Shown here: positions 9,620 to 20,082 of the stretch, one piece after another
Layout of the letters: every line of letters begins with the position of its first letter
How positions within the stretch are numbered: the first letter of the stretch is position 1
From: Rhizobium brockwellii
Lineage (GTDB): Bacteria > Pseudomonadota > Alphaproteobacteria > Rhizobiales > Rhizobiaceae
NCBI RefSeq assembly: GCF_000769405.2
Contig: NZ_CP053439.1
Span: forward strand, 4,446,001-4,510,000
Length of the DNA stretch: 64,000 nucleotides
Direction: 5' to 3'
Notes under the pieces: generated by a model
Told to the model about the DNA's origin: nothing
The model's database searches: none
What the model saw: only the letters and a program-made list of their open reading frames with translations
Made by a program: the position numbers and the translations under genes

Positions 9620-10185
9620 TGGCCAGGGACCGCAAGCTGAGCGCGGATGAGAGGATCCTCTGGGGGAAGGTTGCCCGCAGCACGCGGCCGATGCCCGGCA
9701 AGGCGGGGGCGTTGACCGAACTCGACGCCTTTCTTGCCGAGGCCGAGGCGGCGGCCGAACGGGAACAGGAAAAGCAGACGCCCGCCACACCCACGCCGCT
9801 GCAGGCGACAGCACCGTCAACGGCGAAGCCATCGGCCGGGGTGCATCATCCGCTGGAGAAGCCGGTCAAGCGGAAGATCGCCAAGGGCCGGCTGGCGCTC
9901 GAAGCGCGGATCGACCTGCACGGGTTGGTGCAGAGCCAGGCTCATGCCATCCTTCTCGATTTCCTGATCCGCGCCCATGAGCGCGGCATGCGCCATGTGC
10001 TGGTCATTACGGGCAAGGGCAGCTCGATGGGCAGCGAGGGCGCACTGAAGCGGGCCGTGCCTCTCTGGTTTTCGAAGCCGGAATTCCGCTACCTGATCTC
10101 CTCCTATGAGTCGGCCGCACAGCATCATGGCGGTGAGGGCGCGCTCTACATTCGCCTATCGCGGCGGCATGGGGAAAGGCCATGA
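9619..10185 (+). CDS. smr: Smr-domain protein (MutS2 C-terminal-like putative endonuclease)
   Basis: 188 residues. An N-terminal charged, Ala/Pro-rich region (about 1-90) precedes an Smr domain (about 93-185) with the motifs RIDLHGLVQSQAHAIL (His in DLHG) and HVLVITGKGSSMGSEG. Smr domains nick DNA or cleave RNA at collided ribosomes in studied members; which applies here is not visible. The ATG at 9619 overlaps the mltA stop. The end overlaps the Xre regulator by 4 bp (ATGA). Confidence 0.88.
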   Translation: MARDRKLSADERILWGKVARSTRPMPGKAGALTELDAFLAEAEAAAEREQEKQTPATPTPLQATAPSTAKPSAGVHHPLEKPVKRKIAKGRLALEARIDLHGLVQSQAHAILLDFLIRAHERGMRHVLVITGKGSSMGSEGALKRAVPLWFSKPEFRYLISSYESAAQHHGGEGALYIRLSRRHGERP

Positions 10186-10559
10186 CACCCTTCGGAGAGG
10201 CGGTTCGCAGGCTGAGAGCGCGCAAGGGCGTCTCGCAAAAGGAGATGGCGGAAGCACTGAATGTCTCCCCCGCCTATCTCTCGGCGCTCGAACATGGAAA
10301 GCGTGGTTTGCCGACATTCGATCTGCTGCAGCGCATCGCCGGCTATTTCAACATCATCTGGGATGAGGCCGAGGAACTGTTCTTGCTCGCCCGCTCGTCC
10401 GACCCGCGCGTCGTGATTGATACCTCCGGACTGCCCCCCGAATATACCGAATTTGCCAACCGGCTGGCTCGGCGGATTCGCAACCTTGACAGCGCGGAGA
10501 TAGGCCGGCTATCGGCTCTTCTTGAAAATGGCGGCAAAGGCGACGGAAAAGCGTCATAA
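10182..10559 (+). CDS. Xre/Cro-family transcriptional regulator
   Basis: 125 residues with an N-terminal helix-turn-helix (about 6-60: GVSQKEMAEALNVSPAYLS, then ALEHGKRGLPTFDLL). The C-terminal half is short and has no recognisable ligand domain. The start overlaps the smr stop, so it is translated with the mltA-smr operon. It precedes gyrB by about 135 bp on the same strand. Targets are unknown; control of its own operon or of gyrB would be a guess. Confidence 0.85.
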   Translation: MTPFGEAVRRLRARKGVSQKEMAEALNVSPAYLSALEHGKRGLPTFDLLQRIAGYFNIIWDEAEELFLLARSSDPRVVIDTSGLPPEYTEFANRLARRIRNLDSAEIGRLSALLENGGKGDGKAS

Positions 10560-13130
<2,571 letters not shown>

Positions 13131-13151
13131 TTGATATTTCAAAAATAAATG

Positions 13152-13178
13152 GCCCCGCTATCTTTAGGATGGCGGGGC
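13152..13178 (+). terminator. Hairpin terminator after gyrB (convergent with nitroreductase gene)
   Basis: A 10-bp stem, GCCCCGCTAT / ATGGCGGGGC with one G-T wobble, and the 7-base loop CTTTAGG, 22 bp after the gyrB stop. The run downstream is only weakly T-rich (ATTCGTTT). It may act in both directions. Confidence 0.7.
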
Positions 13179-13216
13179 ATTCGTTTGCCCGATATCTGCT
13201 TGGCCTTTGGCTTCGC

Positions 13217-13816
13217 TCAATTCGCGACGAAGCGGCCGTTGAAGGCGACCTCGGAGAGCGGCTTGCGCTGGCTGGGGAATTCGCGGGCCTGATTGCGTTC
13301 GGAAAGAACGCTCTTATCGGCCAGCCGGCCGACGGCGACGCCTGCTTCGACCCGGTAGCCCTCGGGAATGGCGAAAGCCTGCCTGATCTCCTCATGCTTG
13401 ATGCCGCCCATGCCATGGGCATAAAGGCCGGAGAGGCGCGCCTGGATTGCCAGATGCCCCCATGCCGCACCGGCATCGAAGGAATGGGTGTAGCTCGGCT
13501 TTTCCTCAGCCGAGCCGGCAGCCCCGGTGAAGGCGCGCGACACGACGAAGATCAGCGCCGATGCATGCTTGGCCCATTCCTGGTTGGAATCGTTGAGCAA
13601 AGCGACGAATTTCTCCCAATGCTCCGAACCCTTGAGGCCATAGACGAAGCGCCAGGGCTGGTGGTTGGCCGAGGACGGCGCCCAATGGGCGGCATCGAGC
13701 AGACTGAGCAGCTGCGCTTCCTCGATGATTTCGCCGGTGAAGGCGCGCGGCGACCAGCGGTCGAGAAACATCGAATCGATGGGATATTCCGATTCGCGAC
13801 TATTGCTCTTCGTCAT
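13217..13816 (-). CDS. Nitroreductase-family FMN oxidoreductase
   Basis: 199 residues of the nitroreductase fold, which uses FMN and NAD(P)H to reduce nitro compounds or quinones. Visible motifs are FLDRWSPRAFTGEII (FMN phosphate arginines, about 20-34), ALDAAHWAPSSANHQPWRF-type core (DAAHWAPSSANHQPWRF, about 41-57) and GAAWGHLAIQARLSGLYAHG. The physiological substrate cannot be told from sequence. It converges on gyrB and lies 46 bp downstream of the DUF2218 gene on the same strand. Confidence 0.85.
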   Translation of the reverse strand: MTKSNSRESEYPIDSMFLDRWSPRAFTGEIIEEAQLLSLLDAAHWAPSSANHQPWRFVYGLKGSEHWEKFVALLNDSNQEWAKHASALIFVVSRAFTGAAGSAEEKPSYTHSFDAGAAWGHLAIQARLSGLYAHGMGGIKHEEIRQAFAIPEGYRVEAGVAVGRLADKSVLSERNQAREFPSQRKPLSEVAFNGRFVAN

Positions 13817-13862
13817 GCTTGTTCCATGGTTTGGGGGAGAAAATTTGGATCGGGGGCTGGGC

Positions 13863-14159
13863 TTAGTCCGTCCAGACGATGTCGAGTTCTTCGCGGAAGG
13901 CGAAGCGCTTCAGATGATCGTCGATGACGTGCTGCATCCTTTCCTGTTGCGAGGAATCGGCGACGGAAAGTGTCATGGTCAGCGCCGCATCGTCGGCCGC
14001 AAACGTCACCTCGGCCGTATCGCTGAACGGCACCCGGCCCTTCAGACGATCAAAATCGACGCTGAACTTGTGGCTCCAGTGTTTGCAGAGCTGCTGCAGA
14101 TAGCGGCTTGCATGTTCGGTCCGTACGACGGCCTTCGAGAGATGCATTTTGAACTCCAC
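13863..14159 (-). CDS. DUF2218 small protein
   Basis: 98 residues. The family pattern is ARYLQQLCKHWSHKF-like near the N-terminus (SRYLQQLCKHWSHKF, about 18-32). A mid-section of beta strands follows (AEVTFAADDAALTMTLSV), and the end is HLKRFAFREELDIVWTD. Function is unknown. It probably forms a two-gene unit with the nitroreductase. A second in-frame start lies at 14147. A repeat element lies immediately upstream. Confidence 0.8.
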   Translation of the reverse strand: MEFKMHLSKAVVRTEHASRYLQQLCKHWSHKFSVDFDRLKGRVPFSDTAEVTFAADDAALTMTLSVADSSQQERMQHVIDDHLKRFAFREELDIVWTD

Positions 14160-14171
14160 GTCATCTTGCCT

Positions 14172-14230
14172 AAAGCATGTCGCGCAAAAGTGTGCAGCGG
14201 TTTTGAAAGATTGCGACGCGCTTCAGCGGA
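14172..14230. repeat. Short intergenic repeat, copy 1 of a 34-bp identical core
   Basis: Bases 14172-14205 are identical to 22164-22197 (core begins AAAGCATGTCGCGCAAAAG and ends GCAGCGGTTTTG). Both copies also share GCGACGCGC a little downstream. The pattern resembles rhizobial REP/RIME-type elements. It lies in the gap between divergent DUF2218 and hydroquinone-reductase genes. Confidence 0.8.
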
Positions 14231-14370
14231 GTCATATTTCCTGCTTCACCGGCTTGGCAAGCGCAGCATCGTCGCAGTTGGGGTGTACAGACTGTCTCCA
14301 TAAAAGCGGCCTCACGCCGGCGTCGAAGCAGGATAATAAACCGTTTAGTCAATCGTTCGGGGAGTTGCGC

Positions 14371-15330
14371 ATGCTGGTGAACGGAAAATGGACGGAAGAC
14401 TGGCAGCCCGTCCAGGCAAAGGACGAAAAGGGCGGCTTCGTCCGCCAGACCTCAAGTTTCCGCAATTGGGTGACCCCGGATGGCAGCGCCGGGCCGACGG
14501 GCGAAGGCGGCTTTGCAGCCAGCGCCGGCCGTTACCATCTCTATGTCGCCTATATCTGTCCCTGGGCCTCACGTACCCTGATCGGTCGCAAGCTCAAGGG
14601 CTTGGAAGACGTCATCTCGGTCTCGGTCGTCGAGCCGCTGCTGGGCAAGCAGGGCTGGCGCTTCGGCGATTATCCCGGCGCGACGGAGGATCACGTCAAC
14701 GGCGTAACCTATATGCATGAAATCTATACCGGGGCAGCACCCGATTTCACCGGCCGGGCGACCGTGCCAGTGCTCTGGGACAAGCAGAAAAAGACCATCG
14801 TCAACAATGAATCCGCCGATATCTTGCGTATGCTGAACAGCGGCTTCGGCGGTCTGGCAAAAAATCCGATCGATCTTTACCCGGCGGAGAGACGCACCGA
14901 GATCGATGCTTTCAACGACCGCATCTATCCTGATCTCAACAATGGCGTCTACCGCGCCGGTTTCGCCACCACACAGGTCGCTTACGAAGAAGCCTTTGCC
15001 GATGTCTTTTCCTGCCTCGACTGGGTCGAGCAGCAGTTCGAGGGCCGGTCGTTTCTCTTCGCCGATCATCCCACCGAGAGCGATATCCGGCTTTTCGTAA
15101 CGCTGGTGCGCTTCGACGTCGCCTATCACGGCATCTTCAAATGCAATCTGCGCCGGCTTTCCGACTATGCCAAGCTGCGCGCCTTCTGCCGCCGCATGCT
15201 GGATTGGCCGGGCATCGCCGAAACGGTGAACCTCGATCACATCAAGCGTGGCTACTATTCGATCGAAAGGCTCAACCCGACGAAGATCGTTCCCGTCGGC
15301 CCTGATCTGGCGGAAATTTTTAGAGCATGA
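14371..15330 (+). CDS. Glutathionyl-hydroquinone reductase (GST Xi/Omega-like, YqjG/ECM4 family)
   Basis: Reduces glutathionyl-hydroquinones to hydroquinone with glutathione, probably protecting against quinones. 319 residues from the ATG at 14371, preceded by GGGGAG; the longer in-frame ORF from 14149 runs through a repeat and is not coding-like. The thioredoxin-like N-terminal domain has YVAYICPWASRTLI with the catalytic Cys63. VPVLWDKQKKTIVNNES fits the cis-Pro and glutathione site. A helical C-terminal domain follows. The FAH-family gene downstream may belong to the same pathway. Confidence 0.9.
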   Translation: MLVNGKWTEDWQPVQAKDEKGGFVRQTSSFRNWVTPDGSAGPTGEGGFAASAGRYHLYVAYICPWASRTLIGRKLKGLEDVISVSVVEPLLGKQGWRFGDYPGATEDHVNGVTYMHEIYTGAAPDFTGRATVPVLWDKQKKTIVNNESADILRMLNSGFGGLAKNPIDLYPAERRTEIDAFNDRIYPDLNNGVYRAGFATTQVAYEEAFADVFSCLDWVEQQFEGRSFLFADHPTESDIRLFVTLVRFDVAYHGIFKCNLRRLSDYAKLRAFCRRMLDWPGIAETVNLDHIKRGYYSIERLNPTKIVPVGPDLAEIFRA

Positions 15331-15370
15331 TGCCGAAAGATACGGACGGTTTTCGGCAGAAAATCATCCG
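15323..15370. repeat. Short palindromic intergenic element
   Basis: Inverted repeat GCCGAAA (15332-15338) / TTTCGGC (15351-15357), with outer arms ATGAT (15327-15331) / ATCAT (15363-15367). It resembles a common rhizobial intergenic palindrome. It begins at the stop of the hydroquinone reductase gene and could also act as an RNA hairpin. Confidence 0.6.
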
Positions 15371-15473
15371 AATCGCGGCAGAGCCGTACCGCTTCCCGGC
15401 AAAGCCGTAATGACACCGATGAATAATTCGTTCATAGGTGGTTGCAAATCCGTTTTCGATGAGGAGGAATTCC

Positions 15474-16316
15474 ATGAAGCTGATGCGTGTTGGCGAAGCG
15501 GGCAGTGAAAAACCCGCGCTTTTCGATGCCGATGGCAAGATCCGCGATCTCTCCGGTCATGTCGCCGATATCGGCGGCGAAGCGATCACACCGGCAGGCC
15601 TTGCAAAGATAGCGGCGATCGATCCGAAGAGCCTTCCGGAAATCGCACCCGGCCGTATCGGCGCCTGCGTCGCGGGCACCGGCAAGTTCATCTGCATCGG
15701 CTTGAATTATTCGGATCATGCTGCCGAAACCGGTGCGGCCGTGCCGCCCGAGCCGATCATCTTCATGAAAGCAACATCCGCAATCGTCGGACCGAATGAC
15801 AATGTCATCATTCCTCGCGGCTCGGAAAAGACCGATTGGGAAGTCGAGCTCGGCGTCGTCATCGGCAAAACTGCCAAATATGTGACGGAAGCCGAAGCGC
15901 TGGATTATGTCGCCGGTTATTGCGTCTCCAACGACGTTTCCGAGCGCGCTTTCCAGACCGAGCGGTCCGGTCAGTGGACCAAGGGCAAATCCTGCGACAC
16001 CTTTGGCCCGATCGGCCCCTGGCTCGTGACCAAGGATGAAATTCCGCAACCGCAGAACCTCGGCATGTGGCTGACGGTCAACGGCCAGAAGATGCAGAAC
16101 GGCTCATCGAAGACGATGGTTTACGGGGTTGCGTTCCTTGTCTCCTATCTCAGCCAGTTCATGTCGCTGCATCCCGGTGACGTGATCTCGACCGGCACGC
16201 CTCCGGGCGTTGGCATGGGCCTCAAGCCGCCGCGTTATCTCAAAGCCGGCGACGTGGTCGAACTCGGCATCGAAGGTCTCGGCACGCAGAAGCAGACCTT
16301 CGTTGCGGATCGTTAA
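15474..16316 (+). CDS. Fumarylacetoacetate hydrolase (FAH) family protein
   Basis: 280 residues from the ATG at 15474, behind a strong GAGGAGG site. The catalytic domain has FICIGLNYSDHAAETG (about 74-89). A metal-binding E-x-E-x-D-type cluster lies around KTDWEVELGVVIGK (about 119-132), and the C-terminal loop is STGTPPGVGMGL. The family covers hydrolases and decarboxylases of 2-oxo acids from aromatic breakdown, acylpyruvases and ureidoglycolate lyase. The exact substrate is not decidable here. Confidence 0.88.
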   Translation: MKLMRVGEAGSEKPALFDADGKIRDLSGHVADIGGEAITPAGLAKIAAIDPKSLPEIAPGRIGACVAGTGKFICIGLNYSDHAAETGAAVPPEPIIFMKATSAIVGPNDNVIIPRGSEKTDWEVELGVVIGKTAKYVTEAEALDYVAGYCVSNDVSERAFQTERSGQWTKGKSCDTFGPIGPWLVTKDEIPQPQNLGMWLTVNGQKMQNGSSKTMVYGVAFLVSYLSQFMSLHPGDVISTGTPPGVGMGLKPPRYLKAGDVVELGIEGLGTQKQTFVADR

Positions 16317-16359
16317 CGACGCTTCCTGCTGAGAAACTTAAGTTTTCAGGTCGATTATG

Positions 16360-16384
16360 ATGCCGGGGATCAATTCTCCGGCAT
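16360..16384 (+). terminator. Hairpin terminator after the FAH-family gene
   Basis: Ten-base-pair stem ATGCCGGGGA / TCTCCGGCAT with one G-T wobble and the loop TCAAT, followed by TTCTTGTG. It lies 43 bp after the stop at 16316. Confidence 0.65.
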
Positions 16385-16409
16385 TTCTTGTGTGGGTTTG
16401 GTTCGTCAA

Positions 16410-16424
16410 TGTTGCTGTGCAACA
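16410..16424. promoter_or_regulatory. Palindrome upstream of phaZ, possible PhaR operator
   Basis: TGTTGC-TGT-GCAACA, a perfect 6-bp inverted repeat with a 3-base spacer. It contains the TGC-N3-GCA core described for PhaR (AniA) binding sites in alphaproteobacterial PHB genes. It lies about 97 bp before the phaZ start. Function is inferred from motif and context only. Confidence 0.45.
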
Positions 16425-16520
16425 AAAACCTGTTAGTCTGCGCGACGTGCCCGCGTTACGAAAAGAGTCGATGCCTTTCAATCGGCGTCATCTTTTCGAT
16501 AGAGAAAGGTGGCGCCTTCC

Positions 16521-17798
16521 GTGTTTTATCAGCTTTATGAATTGAACCATGCCGCCATGGCGCCGTTTCGTGCCGCGGCAGATATCATGCGATTTGCCTA
16601 TGCCAATCCGCTGAATCCGTTCTCCCATACGCCTTTCGGCCGGACGATGGCGGCAAGTCTCGAAATGTTCGAACGCACGACGCGCCGCTATGGCAAGCCG
16701 GAATTCGGATTGAAGCAGACGACGATCGGTGAAAAGACGGTTTCCGTCCGCGAAGAGGTCGTCTGGTCGCGACCCTTCTGCAATCTTCTGCATTTCGCCC
16801 GCAGTATTCCAGCCGCCCGCGGCAATGACCCACGCATCCTGATCGTCGCGCCGATGTCCGGCCACTATGCCACGCTGCTGCGCGGCACGGTCGAGGCGCT
16901 GTTGCCGAGTGCCGATATATACATCACCGACTGGATCGACGCCCGCATGGTGCCGATGACGGAAGGCAGCTTCGATTTCGACGATTACGTCGACTACGTC
17001 ATCGAGATGCTGCATTTCCTCGGTCAGGACACGCATGTCATCGCCGTCTGTCAGCCTTCCGTTCCGGTGCTGGCAGCCGCTGCCGTGATGGAAGAAGCCA
17101 GGGACCCGCTTTCGCCGGCGTCGATGACGCTGATGGGCGGCCCGATCGACACGCGCATCAACCCGACGGCGGTCAATAAGCTCGCCCAGGAGCGGTCGCT
17201 GCAGTGGTTCTCCGACAACGTCATCATGAACGTGCCCTGGCCGCAACCGGGCTTCATGCGCCCGGTCTATCCGGGATTCCTGCAGCTCTCGGGCTTCATG
17301 TCGATGAATCTTGATCGCCACCTCGTCGCGCACAAGGAATTCTTCATGCATCTCGTGAAGAACGACGGCGAGCCGGAAAGACATCGCGATTTCTACGACG
17401 AATATCTCGCTGTCATGGATCTGACCGCCGAATTCTATCTGCAGACGGTGGAGGAGGTCTTCATCAAGCATTCGCTGCCGAAGGGCGAACTGATGCATCG
17501 CGGCAAACGCGTCGACCCGGCGGCGATTCGCAACGTGGCGCTGCTGACCGTTGAAGGTGAGAATGACGATATCTCAGGGGTCGGCCAGACAAAGGCGGCG
17601 CAGACCATCTGCGTGAACATTCCCGAAGATATGCGCATGCACTATCTCCAGCCGGATGTCGGCCATTATGGTGTTTTCAATGGCTCGCGTTTCCGCCGCG
17701 AGATCGCGCCGCGCATCATCGATTTCGTCCGAAAGCATTCCCGTTCCGCCGTCAAGCCTCCGATCCGGCGTGTCATCAAGGGCGGCCGGACGGGCTGA
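16521..17798 (+). CDS. phaZ: Intracellular polyhydroxybutyrate (PHB) depolymerase
   Basis: Mobilises stored PHB granules by thiolysis or hydrolysis. 425 residues from the GTG at 16521 (V-FYQLYELNHAAMAPFRAAA), the conserved family N-terminus, with AAAGG upstream. The catalytic cysteine lies in VIAVCQPSVPVLAAAA (Cys177), the Cys-type lipase box of Ralstonia PhaZ1-like enzymes. DITDW-like (YITDWIDARMVP) and VEGENDDISGVGQT fit the alpha/beta-hydrolase core with its aspartate, and VGHYGVFNG holds the histidine. It is monocistronic by spacing. Confidence 0.93.
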   Translation: MFYQLYELNHAAMAPFRAAADIMRFAYANPLNPFSHTPFGRTMAASLEMFERTTRRYGKPEFGLKQTTIGEKTVSVREEVVWSRPFCNLLHFARSIPAARGNDPRILIVAPMSGHYATLLRGTVEALLPSADIYITDWIDARMVPMTEGSFDFDDYVDYVIEMLHFLGQDTHVIAVCQPSVPVLAAAAVMEEARDPLSPASMTLMGGPIDTRINPTAVNKLAQERSLQWFSDNVIMNVPWPQPGFMRPVYPGFLQLSGFMSMNLDRHLVAHKEFFMHLVKNDGEPERHRDFYDEYLAVMDLTAEFYLQTVEEVFIKHSLPKGELMHRGKRVDPAAIRNVALLTVEGENDDISGVGQTKAAQTICVNIPEDMRMHYLQPDVGHYGVFNGSRFRREIAPRIIDFVRKHSRSAVKPPIRRVIKGGRTG

Positions 17799-17943
17799 TT
17801 CAGGGATAGCTGAATTAGCAAAACGGATTCAAGGCCTTGTCCGATTTCGCGGGCAATCGTCTTGAAGGCGGTTATTGCGGTAACCACATCGATTTCAGCG
17901 TTCGGTATCCTGCCGGGCGCGGAAAGCGAGGGATACCCGCACG

Positions 17944-18378
17944 ATGAACCAGTCAGCATTGCTTCGACCGGATTGGACTCCGGCTACCATTGCCCTGATG
18001 ATTCTCGGCTTCATGGTTTTCTGGCCTCTGGGTCTTGCCATGCTTGCCTACATCATCTTCGGCGACCGTCTGCGCGGCTTCAAGCGTGACGTCAACCAGG
18101 CGACCGATGGCTTCTTTGCCTCCTGCCGCCGCCCGCATGGTCGTCACCGCCCACACTTCTCGACCGGCAACGTCGCCTTCGACGACTGGCGCAAGGCCGA
18201 ACTCGACCGGATGGAGGAAGAGCGCCGCAAGCTTGACGAAATGCGCGAGGACTTCGACTCCTATCTGCGCGAGCTCCGCCGCGCCAAGGATCAGGAAGAG
18301 TTCGACCGCTTCATGCGCGACCGCAGGAACGCCAAGCGCGATGACAACGGCCCGGTGGCTGAATATCAGACGCCGTAA
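17944..18378 (+). CDS. DUF2852 membrane protein
   Basis: 144 residues. One hydrophobic helix lies at about 13-38 (TIALMILGFMVFWPLGLAML, then AYIIFGDRL). A histidine/arginine-rich linker follows, then a charged, heptad-like segment from about 83 to 135 (MEEERRKLDEMREDFDSYL) that is likely a coiled coil. This conserved alphaproteobacterial family has no known function. A clear terminator follows, so it is probably a single-gene unit. Confidence 0.82.
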   Translation: MNQSALLRPDWTPATIALMILGFMVFWPLGLAMLAYIIFGDRLRGFKRDVNQATDGFFASCRRPHGRHRPHFSTGNVAFDDWRKAELDRMEEERRKLDEMREDFDSYLRELRRAKDQEEFDRFMRDRRNAKRDDNGPVAEYQTP

Positions 18379-18400
18379 ACGCCTGAATAATGAAATGATG

Positions 18401-18427
18401 ACCGGCATCTCTCGATGCCGGTTTTTC
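18401..18427 (+). terminator. Rho-independent terminator after the DUF2852 gene
   Basis: Perfect 9-bp stem ACCGGCATC / GATGCCGGT, loop TCTC, followed by TTTTT, 22 bp after the stop. Confidence 0.88.
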
Positions 18428-18485
18428 CATGTCTGCCCTTCCGGCGATCATTTAGATTTGCCGGCGAATCGTATAGAAAACACGC

Positions 18486-19244
18486 ATGTTCTCGCTTCTG
18501 AAAACAAGGTCGAAGGCGCGAAAGCCGGCTCCGCCCGAAATGCGGACGCTCGATGTCGCCGGCCGGCTCATGCCGCTGACGATCAAGCAGCATGACCGGG
18601 CGACACGCATCACGCTGCGCATCGAGCCGGGTGGCCGCGCCTTGAAGATGACGGTGCCGAAAGGCCTCGCCGCGCGTGAGGTCAATGCCTTCCTCGATCG
18701 TCACCAGGGTTGGCTGCTCACCAAGCTTGCCAAGTTTTCGACCGATACCGGCCTGCGTGACGGCGGCGAAATCCTCCTTCGCGGCGTTTCCCATCGCATC
18801 CAGCATAGCGGCAGCTTGCGCGGGCTGACGGAGGCGGTTTCCATAGACGGCAGGCCGGTGCTGCGCGTCAGCGGCATGCCGGAACATGTCGGACGGCGCA
18901 TTGCCGCCTTTCTCAAGAAAGAGGCGCGCGCCGATCTCGCAAGACTGGCGACGATGCATGCCGCAGCGATCCGGGCGCCGATCCGCTCGATCTCGATGAA
19001 GGATACTCGCAGCCGCTGGGGTTCCTGTTCGTCGGAGGGAAATCTGAGCTTTTCCTGGCGTATCGTCATGGCGCCGCCGTTGGTGATCGATTATCTCGCC
19101 GCCCATGAGGTCGCCCATCTCAAGGAAATGAACCACGGCCCGCACTTCTGGGCCCTCTGCGGCAAACTTTGCCCCGGCATGGACGAGGCGAAATCCTGGC
19201 TCAAGCGGCATGGCAGCCAGTTGCATGCCATTGATTTCGACTAG
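18486..19244 (+). CDS. YgjP-like (M48-related) metal-dependent hydrolase
   Basis: 252 residues. The C-terminal zinc motif AAHEVAHLKEMNHGPHFW (about 203-220) gives HExxH plus a downstream histidine. SMKDTRSRWGSCSSEGNLSFSW-type sequence (RSRWGSCSSEGNLSFSW, about 175-191) is diagnostic of the YgjP/DUF45 family. No signal peptide or membrane segment is seen, so it is likely cytosolic. The substrate is unknown. It starts 108 bp after the DUF2852 gene, beyond that gene's terminator. Confidence 0.85.
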   Translation: MFSLLKTRSKARKPAPPEMRTLDVAGRLMPLTIKQHDRATRITLRIEPGGRALKMTVPKGLAAREVNAFLDRHQGWLLTKLAKFSTDTGLRDGGEILLRGVSHRIQHSGSLRGLTEAVSIDGRPVLRVSGMPEHVGRRIAAFLKKEARADLARLATMHAAAIRAPIRSISMKDTRSRWGSCSSEGNLSFSWRIVMAPPLVIDYLAAHEVAHLKEMNHGPHFWALCGKLCPGMDEAKSWLKRHGSQLHAIDFD

Positions 19245-19336
19245 CGCATAACCCCGAAAATCGGAATCGATTTTTCGAAAGGGATTATGCGCAGATTTAA
19301 AGTGATAGAGCGTCATTTGGACGCGCGGCGCTCTAG
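19243..19336. repeat. RIME-like bipartite palindromic element upstream of trpF
   Basis: Two adjacent palindromes: GCGCATAA (19244-19251) / TTATGCGC (19285-19292), and AGAGCG (from 19307) / CGCTCT (to about 19334). They are joined by GATTTAAAGTGAT. The architecture matches the 41511-41612 and 53576-53677 copies, with diverged sequence. It fills most of the gap before trpF. Confidence 0.78.
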
Positions 19337-19411
19337 CCGAGAGCCATGCTAAATTCAGCGTCCGTCGCAAATTGGCTCGACTCTTTCTGCATTTCGTGTC
19401 ACTTCGCTGCC

Positions 19412-20080
19412 ATGAGACCGGATATCAAGATCTGTGGCTTGAAGACGCCTGACGCTGTCGATCGCGCGCTGAAACGCGGCGCGACCCATATCGGTTTTAT
19501 CTTCTTCGAAAAGAGTCCGCGCTATATCGAGCCGGACCTGGCGGCAAAACTGGCAGAACCTGCGCGTGGCAAGGCGAAAATCGTCGCCGTCGTCGTCGAT
19601 CCGACCAATGACGAACTGGACGAGATCGTGTCGATATTGAAGCCGGATATGCTCCAGCTTCACGGCAACGAGAGCCCCGAACATGTGCTGACCATAAAGG
19701 CGCTCTATGGTCTGCCTGTAATGAAGGTTTTTTCGGTCCGCACGGCAGACGACCTGAAGCGCGTCGAGGCCTATATCGGCATCGCCGACCGTTTCCTCTT
19801 CGACGCCAAAGCGCCGAAGGGTTCGGAACTGCCTGGCGGCAACGGTATTTCCTTCGATTGGAGCCTTCTCAGCTGGCTTGACGGCAGCGTCGACTACATG
19901 CTTTCGGGCGGGCTGAACAAGGACAATGTCGCCGAGGCGCTTTTCGTCACCAACGCACCGGGTATCGACGTCTCCTCGGGAGTCGAAACTGCGCCTGGCG
20001 TGAAGAGCGTCGCGAAGATCGATGAATTTTTTGACGCGGTCGAAAAGGCAAATGCGCCGATGATGGCCTCAGGGAGTTGA
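19412..20080 (+). CDS. trpF: Phosphoribosylanthranilate isomerase
   Basis: Third enzyme-level step of tryptophan synthesis, an Amadori rearrangement of PRA to CdRP. 222 residues from the ATG at 19412 ([17 protein letters not shown]). The catalytic cysteine is in KICGL and the aspartate in [10 protein letters not shown]. The longer in-frame start at 19346 adds unconserved residues. The phosphate-binding end is [11 protein letters not shown]. First gene of trpF-trpB-trpA, and its stop lies just before the trpB start. Confidence 0.95.
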   Translation: MRPDIKICGLKTPDAVDRALKRGATHIGFIFFEKSPRYIEPDLAAKLAEPARGKAKIVAVVVDPTNDELDEIVSILKPDMLQLHGNESPEHVLTIKALYGLPVMKVFSVRTADDLKRVEAYIGIADRFLFDAKAPKGSELPGGNGISFDWSLLSWLDGSVDYMLSGGLNKDNVAEALFVTNAPGIDVSSGVETAPGVKSVAKIDEFFDAVEKANAPMMASGS

Positions 20081-20082
20081 GA

